Shown piece after piece: positions 55,340-64,000 of a stretch of DNA of 64,000 nt. This DNA is from Salarias fasciatus (Eukaryota > Chordata > Actinopteri > Blenniiformes > Blenniidae), in NCBI RefSeq assembly GCF_902148845.1, contig NW_021941230.1, positions 324,501 to 388,500 on the forward strand, given 5' to 3'. The first letter of the stretch is position 1, and each line of letters opens with the position of its first letter. The translations under genes and the position numbers were made by a program. The notes beneath the pieces were generated by a model, which saw nothing but the letters and a program-made list of their open reading frames with translations, was not told the origin of the DNA and did not search any database.

Positions 55340-56830
55340 CAGCAGTGATGCACAGATGAGGCCTCGTGAACCACTGTCTTAAATGTCTGAAACCACTAGA
55401 TGGCACCCTTGGTTTTACAGTAAAATAGAGGCTGACGGACAAACATTTGGTGAACAGATAGCACCATCTCGTGGCTTCAGAAAATCAATTCTACAATTCT
55501 ACAATTTCATTTAGCAGACGCTTTTGTCCAAAGCGACGTACAACACAAGCAAGAATACAGACATAAGAAAGAAAGAAACCATTAGTAAATGCTTCAATTG
55601 CTTCAAGTGCGATTGGTCAAGGGAGTTGCCATCAAGTTGCAGAAGAGGAGCCACTACCCCCCCCCCCCCTCTTTTTTTTTTTTTTTTTTTTTTTATTGTG
55701 TGTGTCAACTTAGTCAGTGGTACATCAGTGCTGGGTTTTAGAACACCTGATCTATTCTTCCTCGAACATGGGGTCGGATTAAGACCCTAGGTTTTCTCTG
55801 AACAATTGAGTCTTCAATTGTCTCTTGAAAGTAAAAAGAGACTCGGCGGAACGCTCCGAGTTAGGTAGTTCGTTCCACCATTTGGGAACAACAGAGGAGA
55901 AGAGTCTGGCAAGAGATTTAGAGCCGTGCTGGGCTGGAAGCACCAGACGTCTCTCACATGCAGAGCGAAGAGGGCGTGAAGGAGAGTAGACCTGGATCAG
56001 GGAATCCAGGTAGGCCGGAGCCGTTCTTGTAAGCGTTTTGTAAGCCAGGAGGAGAGATTTGAATTTGATCCTGGCTGCAACTGGAAGCCAATGAAGGGAG
56101 ATGAACAGAGGAGTGACATGAGCTCTGCTGGGCTGGTTGAAGACCAGACGTGCTGCTGCATTCTGGATCATCTGTAGAGGTTTGACTGTACATGCAGGGA
56201 GACCCACCAGAAGAGAGTTGCAGTAGTCAATGCATGATATCACGAGAGCCTGAACCAGAAGCTGGGGGGCCTGTTGGGTCAGGAAGGGTCTGATCTTCCT
56301 GATGTTGTAGAGGTCATAACGACAAGACCGAGAAACTGAGGCCACGTGAACCTTAAAGATCAGCTGGTCATCAATCATGACCCCCAGGTTTCTGATTCAG
56401 TTAGTGGGCACAAGTCGGCTCGAGTGAAGTTGGACACTGATGTGAGGCTGGACAGATGGACAAGCTGGAAAGACCATGAGTTCAGTCTGAGACAGATTTA
56501 GCTGAAGGTGGCGTTCCTTCATCCAGGTGGAGATATCAGCCAGACATGCTGATATCCGAGCTGAGACTGTGGTGTCGTCAGGTGGAAAAGAGAGGAAGAG
56601 CTGAGTGTCGTCAGCATACAGTGGTAGGAGAAGCCATGAGAGCGAATCACTGCACCAAGTGAAGTGGTGTACAGAGAGAAGAGTAAGGGGCCAAGCACCG
56701 ACCCCTGAGGGACCCCTGTTGATAGGTCATGTGACCTTGACACCTCCCCTCGCCATGACACTCTGAAAGATCTGCCTGTGAGGTAGGACTTGAAATAAAT
56801 AAAGACAGTGGTTCATGAGGCTTCATCTGT
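55340..56830 (-). mobile_element. L2-type LINE fragment, right arm
   Basis: Mirror of 30,040-31,530, including the flanking inverted ends. Over the 199-codon 3' frame the two copies differ at about six residues (for example PADLDSL / PAYLDSL). Confidence 0.8.
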
Positions 56831-56904
56831 CCATCTCTAGATCACAGATAAATGTACTAAATCTGTCTATTGGTTGATACTTCATAACCATTGACAGTGC
56901 TATG

Positions 56905-56910
<6 letters not shown>

Positions 56911-56993
<83 letters not shown>
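56911..56993 (+). repeat. (GT)n microsatellite
   Basis: Mirror of 29,911-29,970, about 23 bp longer. Confidence 0.95.
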
Positions 56994-56997
<4 letters not shown>

Positions 56998-57324
56998 TAT
57001 CGTGGATAATCAGTGGAAAAACAGTGAATGCATCTCTGGACCATTGTCTGAGTTTTTCCTCCTGGCTGTGTGACTGCAGTCAGCTGGAGCTGTGGCTTCA
57101 TCAGGGACTGTCCGTCTGTCTGTCTCTGCTGTGTGACGGCGTCTTGTCCTCTGGCTTCTCTTCTGTGCTCAGTCCCTGCCAGGATAATGAAGCCCCGGAC
57201 AACATAGCTCCTGGGATCACGCGGGAACTCAAACTCCCCCACCACTTTAAGGTGGCAGGTCCTGAAGCAAATCCCTGAATCTCAAACTGCTCCCAGTGGA
57301 AGAACACAGCATCTTGCACGGGGC

Positions 57325-57440
57325 AGCCATTGTTTAGGGCAGTGGTGGCCTGGAGGGCAGAGAAGGGGACATTTGGTCAAGAGTTCACAGGTTCAGTTTC
57401 CACTGTGGGTCTCTGAGCAAGGCATCAGTACTGTAATGTG
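57325..57440 (+). repeat. SINE-like tRNA-derived block, right arm
   Basis: Mirror of 29,455-29,590, about 330 bp upstream of promoter C. Confidence 0.55.
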
Positions 57441-57699
57441 GTAACACCTCTGTGTTCTAGAAATACTATTGATCAATATGAAAAAATGTGCAGTAAAATA
57501 ATGTTTTATCCCTTTTCAATAAAAAAAGAAGCATCATTGTATTTTCAGAAAAGCTTCGTACCAGATGCATTTCAAGGCTTTGATGTTGGTATTCAGTCAT
57601 ACGATGTGTTTTTTAACCATCATTAGAGGTCAGGTAGAAAAGAACATCTCTCAAATCCTTTGATCCACTAATTGTTCTGGTGGTTTGTTCCTAATCTTC

Positions 57700-57804
57700 A
57701 AGAAGAAAACCAGTTGTTGCAGTGCAGCTTTGGTAAGAAGTCTATCAAACACTCTGGGTCCTGGATAAAAGCCTGAGTCCTCCGTACACCGTCACACCGT
57801 CAAG
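57700..57804 (+). promoter_or_regulatory. Core promoter, gene C
   Basis: TATA-type box GGATAAAAG at 57,763-57,771, with the ATG at 57,805. The block TTGTTGCAGTGCAGCTTTGG plus AAGTCTATCAAACACTCTGG upstream is conserved in the other promoter copies. Confidence 0.68.
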
Positions 57805-60800
57805 ATGTTCGTTCTGAAGACTTTCCTTCTGCTGCTGGTTGCTGGAGCTGTGCTGGTGTCAGGTGAGACTCTCTAACTCAGCCTGGGTCTTGAAAGTTTT
57901 ATTTTAGCTGTGTAAAAAAAAAAAAACTCTGTAATTTGTAGAATTTACATTCTGAAAACATGAACATCTGTTCAATTTTAGAATAATTGGCTCAGATTTA
58001 TACAGATTTTTAGTAGTTTATTAACAAGATGTCAGAAACCAACCTTTCACAAAATAGTTTCAATAAAAGATAAAATAATAGATATAAACTAGAAAAGTCT
58101 ATGTATAGTAGTAATTAATAATGAAAATTAATCATTTGGTAATAATCAAATACAGTTGTAAAGTATTAAAATGAAGAATTCAGGTAACCTGTGTTTGTGC
58201 CATTAATCTGCTTGAGCAGCCCCTTTCTCTCTGGCAGCGCTGCCCCCTGCAGGTTGTGAGCATATAGCCTCTTTATGACAGTGACCACAGACTGATATGT
58301 TAGTCCTTTGACGTGTGTGGTGGCCATACATTTTCCCAAACATGGTACTTCTCCCTCTGGACTGGTGACAAGCTGTGTCTTCTGGGTTCTGATCAATCTT
58401 GGGCTCTGTGGCAGTCGGCTGGACGCTGTCTGAGACACACTGGCAGCCCCTGTGTCAGTTTTAAACTTGATGGAGCAGCCATTCTCTGGGAGCCTCCACC
58501 AGCCACTCATCGTCAGAATGCTGACCGAATGTTTTCAGAGTGTTTTCTCAGGAAAAACCCACCCTCTCCATCAGCTGTTTCATTAGAAGTCATTCTCACT
58601 TCTTCCAGAAGTTTTCTTTCACCTGCCACCTCAGAATGTCCTGTTTTGTTGAGCTTTGTGCACCTCTTGTTCTTGGCAGGGCAGGGCTGTGTTCTCCCAT
58701 GCTGTCTGGAGCAGAGTGTACATGCAGCACTGGGTTTTAACTGCTGCTGCACCTGCTGTTTCTGCCATGTTCCATCATTATCACTCCTGTTGCCACGGAA
58801 CTGTCCATGTCTCAAAGTGTCCACTGCATGATCTGCACATAGAGCCTCGTTCTGCAGCTTGATTTGTTCACTCTGTCTCGGTATTGGAATGGCTCTGTCA
58901 ATAGAGAGGTCTGGGTCGAGCTGCGACTTCTGCAACACGTCGTTGTCTGCTATTCCAATGACAGTTCTGTCTGGGATCTGTTCCTCTTTTGTTCCTCCAA
59001 ACTCACAGCACTGTGCCAGCTCATACAATCCTCTGACAAAGGCTTCATCCGACTCCCCTGCCTTCAGTGCTCTCTTATGTTCTGCTCTTTCATGTATGGC
59101 GTTTCTATTTGGCACTGAATGGTTGGTAAATGTTTCCATTACCGTGGTGCAGATCAGCTCTGGATGAACGTCGTCGTCTGACTCTCCCTCGTCGTACACA
59201 AAGGACTCGTAGACAGCCTCTGCATCTCTCCCCAAGACATAGAGAACCGTGTTCACCTGCACCTCCCCGCCTTATTTATCCAGCTTGGACTCAGTCCTGA
59301 AGCAGATGGACTCCACGGCACCACAGTGGCCATTCAGCAGGGCAGGGGAAGTCAAAAGGCTCCGGTGGTCCGAACTTTGGCATCTCTCAGTCTGTAGGCG
59401 TCCTGTCAGCCACTTCTGGACTCCACGTCATGAGGTTTTACTCACAGCTGTGGGCTTGCTCCACTTGACTCAGCATCAACTTACCGTTTATGAGTTCAGA
59501 ACATAAGCAGCGTACATACAGCACAGCTTCAAGACATCATCATCTCAACTACGGTGGCCCAGCATAACATTTCACTGATGATGGACAGATGGATGGATGG
59601 ATTCATTTATTTTTAGTTGATTTGTTGTGAGAAACTTTAACTCTGACTATTTTCCAGGAACTGCTCCATCCACCGCCACGGAGGGTGAGTCCAACATCAC
59701 ATTGGTTCTTCTAGGGTTAAGAATTTATGTCAATCCTGCTTCAAACCACATCAAGTGTGAACAAACTAAACACAATCTCTTCCTCAGTTATTTCATATTT
59801 CTTCATCTGTCATCCAGTTTTAATAGATATACTGAAGTGATCCATTTCCAGTCATTCATTTCATTTGTTTCATTCTTGTGTTTTCAGAAACTCAAACTGA
59901 AGCTGTACGGGCTCAACGTGACCTCTTCAACCGTGAGTGTTTTCACTGCATCTCTTGACTCCACAGCTGATTTGCCTGTTTGTCACAACCTGGTTAGGTG
60001 ATTTAAATAAGCATTTATGCTTAAATATAGAAAGTGTTTCCTTTTATATTAATGAGCAGGTTTCTTAATTTCCTTTAAGATTCCATTTCAGGTGAAAATG
60101 CATCGTTTTTGCATTCCTGGTGAAAAAAACATCAATTTCCACATGAGCAGGAGGAATGTTGACAGTGATGTAGCTAGCATGGGGGAAAGAAAACAGAGTC
60201 CCTCCAAACTGAGCTTTAAGCAATCGGCAGAACAGTAATCTACACTGAAGACTTTTTTTTTTGTCGTTTTCAGCAAATAAAATTCTTCTGGAGCCACAAA
60301 ACATGTTTACCCATAAACCATCCCTCAGCATTCAAAGTTATTCACGTATTTATGCTGAACATACAGTCATGGTGTTTCATGATTTAGAATTAATTTTGCT
60401 GTTTTAGCTTTTGTAACCACTTTTAGGGGTTAATATTTCGTGTCTGTGGATGATTGTTGAAATATTGAACGCAACTTTTTTCAACAGTTTTGTCCCAAAA
60501 CAGTGACCCAAATCATTTTTTTTCTCTGTCGCTCCAAGACATTTTGATGGATGAGTCATCGATAGTGTCTTCTCTGTTCAAATCTGCAAAATGAAAACAA
60601 CAGCCTGAACATTTTCAGTTATTTCAAGTTTTTGACAAACCCTTGATAGATTATTTTCTTACAGGAGGTCCTCCAATAGGACCAGGACTGGCAGGAAATG
60701 GTGAGTCGACAAAACAACCGTTGTCCCGATATAATTCTGAGTCTCTCCTTCTGGGTCACATTCTGCCTCAAACCGGTTGCTCAACAGCATTTCGACGAGC

Positions 60801-63800
60801 CACAGCGATAATTCCAAAGTAACTGTTATGGACAAAGTGGTCCTGCTGTTAAATGGGGACGGGATTCTTTTGGCATCCATTGTTGCCGTTAGTAGAGACA
60901 CTTGTAGAACACTGTGGAACTTCATTGTGAATGAAGGGAAACGGCGTTCCTCAAGACAGCTGTGGTTTTCTATCAGGTTTTTAACATCTGTTATTAGAAG
61001 CAACGAGAGACGCTGAATGTGCTGAATCAAGTGAAAACGTTTTTCTCTGTTGCTCCAGGACATTTTAATTGATGAGTCATCGGTAGAGTCTCCTCTCTTC
61101 AAATCTGAAAAATCAAAACGAAAGCCTGAGTTATTTCAAGTTTTTGACAAACCCTTGATAGATTATTTTCTTACAGGAGTACCTCCAGGACTTGGACTGG
61201 CAGAAAATGGTGAGTGAATGTCTGACATCTTTGAAATTTTCCTGCACACCCCCTGAAGCTGTGATATAATAGGATGAGATGTATGACCCTTCCTCACCTT
61301 GGTTATGAATGCCCATTGTTATTTCCATCCATATATTTAGAGTTGGTCCATTTCCTCATGACAGCCTTTTTAAGGGCCACCAGCAGCATATTCAACAAAC
61401 ATCTGCCGCTTTTCACCAATTTTTCAGGCAGAAAAAAAAAAAAAAGTCTTAGTCTCCAAAAGAACATGACATCTGAAAATACCTTGTAAGGAACGATGCA
61501 GCTCTGTCCAGAAGTGCTGAATGACAGGACAGACCCAGAAAACATGGTCATGATGTGCATTATTGACATTCCCACAGTTTCTCCAGCAATCAGAGGAGTT
61601 TCCACCATCATGGGATTTCTGAGAGGGTTTAATAAAATATCTTATTAGAGCTTTCCAACAAGACTGTCTCAGTTTTGTGAGAGGTACATTTCCATTGATG
61701 CATGCATGTGTTTGTCCTTTCTTCATCAGATATAATTATCCCGCTTCCTTCTTCCATTTCTTAAACTTGTCCTGTCCAGCAGGAAGCAGCAGAATGGAGG
61801 TCTGGTTGCTGTTATGTGAACGACAGATTTGCTCTTCAAAGAGGAGCTTAAAAATATATAGCTCCTCTTGTTAACATACTCTCCTAATTCATTTTATTTA
61901 TTTTGAGTACCGATACCTGATATTGCTGACCTGACAGGGGGACAGAAGGACAGGCAAAGAGACAGAAAGTGAAAGCAACAAGCAAGTGAACAGACAAGCA
62001 AACAACAACAAACAAAAGTGAAGAGAAGGAAGAGAGTACAAAGATATGACGGTCTTTTTATTAATATCGACTTTCGATGAGGAAGCAGAGGAGAAGGATG
62101 TTTGGTTTGGCTTTCCCATGACGACCCGGCCGAAGCAGTGATCGATGTGTTCCTTCAGGCTGGCTGAATCCTCCTCACTCTGCTCCAGGGTGTATCTAAA
62201 ACACACTAATTCCTCTACTTTCCAAAACTTTTACAGCCCAGTTAGCCAAAAACAATACAATTAAGTGAATGAATGAATGAACGAGTGAATCTTTGGGCGT
62301 GCTTTGCTTGAATCTGCCGTCTGACAGGAAGTGCTTCACTTACCACATCACACGTCCGTCTCTAACCTCCCATTTTGTTTTAATCTAAAATGTTTTTAGA
62401 TTTAGTAGCCCTTTATATACACCTGAAGTTTTTTCCCTGTACATGAATCATATGCTTTTGTGTGTGATATTTTTCACTTTTTTATCAAAACAATGTTGAA
62501 TCTGAAGGTATCTATGGAAGTCTTGGTTTTCTAATAAGAATTTCTTTTTAAAGCATGTCAACGCTGAACAGTGTCCCGTCATTCATAAGCATAAGGCATA
62601 AGGCAGTTATGCCTTCAGCTACCCAATCCTGAAATCTATTGTCTGAATTGTTCGGCCCAAAATCTGTGTCCCCAGAAAAAAAGATGCAAATGTAAAGAGA
62701 TTTACATCGATTGTTTTTAATTGTTTTACACGTTGTGCCGACGGAGCGCAGACGCGTTTGGGCCCGGAAGTGGGCGTATCCTTGTGGAGTGACGTCGGAC
62801 TTTCCTAGCGGATACTGTGTACTGTCCATCGTACATTGCCTTGTTTGGCAACGTTAGATAAAACCTGTCTGATCTCTGTGTATCAGTTTAGGTAGGAATA
62901 ATTCTATTGTTCGAGCCATAAAGGAGGTAAATAATCTGTAGTCCACATTAAGAACTGATAGAGGTCTGTAGGACTCAAAATCTGTTTTGTCTTTGCCTTC
63001 CTTTAGAGTAACAGAGATTATTGCCTCTTTCCAGCTCAGTGGTGTTTGTGCCTTTTTTTAGGACCAATAAAGTTCTACGTGGATTGTATGGACTTAAGTT
63101 CTCTCTTCAGGATCTCCCTTTGAGGTCCAGCAGTTTGTCTTGTTGATTTATAGCTATAATACTTTTAGCACGTACCTGCTCCACATTTTCAACACGATCT
63201 TCTATGTTTTCTCTGCCTCCATTTTATTATTAAAACTGACAAGCTCACCCTTTATATCATTTAGTTGTTGTTTTGTGTCCTTCCTAAAGTCCCGGATCTC
63301 CTCCAAAATTTTATCCAAACTCACATCAGTGGCTTGCTGCGTTTCCTTCAGTCCACCATCCTGCTTCAGCGTTAATGTGTCACTCACTGTGTTTTTATCA
63401 GCTGGATGTTGTTCACCAGCATTTTTGTTGTCTCTGTCTCCTTTTCCCTTCTTCACCCCACTTTTTAAAACAATTTCTTTGAAGAAAACATCATATTTGA
63501 AGGCCTGGTAGTTTGGAGGGAAGCTTTGGATTTTTTGGAGATCTTCACCTTGTCTGCCTTTTTGGACGATGACCTTCTGTCAGGTTTTCAACATCTGTTA
63601 TTAGAAACAACTAAAGAGTCACCAGTCAACAGGGAAACCAGTTAATTGGAAATACGCCTTGTTTTAAGTAGAGAACAGCTGGTCATGTGATTGTTTCCTG
63701 ATGTTTTCTGGTATCTTCTGTAGCTCCTGCACCTCCTCTGGGGGGGTAGATGCTGTCTGATGTTCTACAGAACATCCGTCGGTAGTGATGGCGTCCTCAT

Positions 63801-63922
63801 GACCATTAAAGGTGATGTCAGACGTTAAAACAGCTCATCTTTCCTGTTTTCTTCTAAAATCCTCATGTTGACAGAAGTCTGATGTGTTTTCAGGGACGGA
63901 TGGAGACGTCTTCTGGGACTAA
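57805..63922 (+). CDS. Small secreted peptide gene, copy C (six exons)
   Basis: Inferred exons: 57,805-57,862; 59,658-59,684; 59,888-59,932; 60,665-60,700; 61,177-61,209; 63,894-63,922. All are GT-AG and phase 1; they join to 75 residues plus stop. Signal peptide MFVLKTFLLLLVAGAVLVS, then GTAPSTATE, ETQTEAV, RAQR (RxxR), DLFN, the two proline-glycine exons (RGPPIGPGLAGN and GVPPGLGLAEN) and the end GTDGDVFWD. The two proline-glycine exons, with their preceding intron sequence (GATTATTTTCTTACAG), are clearly duplicates of each other. Intron 1 carries the gypsy fossil; intron 5 the broken L1. Gene C lacks the 1.7 kb insertion seen in copy A. The product is small, secreted and cysteine-free; function unknown. 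Confidence 0.65.
58160..59480 (-). mobile_element. Gypsy-type LTR retrotransposon fossil, right arm
   Basis: Mirror of 27,440-28,745: the same gag-like region and protease start, in intron 1 of gene C, antisense to it. Broken, with a few breaks; very few differences from the left copy. Confidence 0.75.
61303..63560 (-). mobile_element. L1-type LINE, broken, right arm
   Basis: In order on the minus strand: ORF1 N-terminal coiled-coil part (63,456-63,202), an ORF2 RT stretch (63,058-62,836, with YRPLSVLNVDYRLFTSFMAR), a later ORF2 segment (62,830-62,450), and the C-terminal zinc-binding part with CWRNCGNVNNAHHDHVFWVC (61,680-61,560) to LLVALKKAVMRKW (about 61,370). Internal deletions join these parts, and frames shift between them. 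The 3' UTR and A-tail, kept in the left arm, are missing. It lies in intron 5 of gene C. Confidence 0.72.
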
Positions 63923-64000
63923 ACATCTGCAGATCACCTTCACCATGAGTCACTGCTTCATCTGAAATCATCTTCTCCTTTTAAAATCATCTTCTTCGTT

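Larger units (their letters stand above)
49290..64000 (-). repeat. Palindrome 2, right arm (continues past window)
   Basis: Inverted counterpart of the left arm, near-identical over most of its length. The inner edge is at about 49,290. It is still homologous (gene C 3' end and the 19-bp repeat) at the last base of the window. Confidence 0.93.

Noticed and set aside
61053-61220. A continuous minus/plus-arm frame running through intron into the GVPPGLGLAEN exon
   Set aside because: Open only in one of the duplicated units; stops occur in the sister unit near 60,590, so intron status is favoured.

Overview
The window is vertebrate nuclear DNA, almost certainly from a teleost fish. The support is eukaryotic tRNA genes, intron-containing genes with GT-AG borders, and a fish-style repeat mix: L2, RTE (Rex3-like), L1/Tx1-like and Rex/CR1-like LINEs, hAT-type elements, a Polinton relic, a DIRS relic, gypsy and ERV relics, and long (CA)n and (TA)n tracts. 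No bacterial-type operon is present. Most of the length is repeats. The unusual part is the architecture.

Two large inverted repeats fill most of the window. Palindrome 1 (about 566-16,131) has arms of about 6.4 kb around a 2.7 kb spacer. Each arm carries a tRNA cluster (Gly-GCC, two Asp-type genes, remnants of Met and Asp tRNAs), three minisatellites or telomere-like tracts, and fossil Polinton integrase and ERV pol pieces. An ERV gag fossil lies in the spacer. One tRNA-Asp copy in the left arm carries an Asn anticodon. A tRNA-Met, two non-autonomous DNA elements and a hAT relic follow outside the right arm, to about 20 kb.

Palindrome 2 (about 20,645 to the window end) has arms of at least 14-16 kb around a 12 kb spacer (37,331-49,289). 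The right arm runs off the end of the window. I infer three copies of a small secreted-peptide gene here: copy A in the left arm (minus, 29,097-20,775), copy C in the right arm (plus, 57,805-63,922), and copy B (minus, 50,318-46,097), whose first exon is in the right arm and whose other exons are in the spacer. A fourth promoter copy in the left arm (about 36,380-36,472) has lost its first exon. Every inferred exon is tiny (27-58 nt), all introns are phase 1, and each product (62-75 residues) has a signal peptide, a short spacer, an RxxR motif and the C-terminus GDVFWD. I do not recognise this family. The arms also share a gypsy fossil in intron 1, an L2 fragment, a candidate solo LTR, a SINE-like block, an orphan leader-like ORF and L1 pieces, so those insertions predate the palindrome. 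Other insertions are private to one arm.

The spacer of palindrome 2 holds a nearly complete non-LTR retrotransposon with a 960-residue open frame (38,542-41,424), an inverted L1 ORF1 / Tx1-like ORF2 composite (42,117-44,842), and the body of gene copy B. No conventional multi-domain host protein gene was found.
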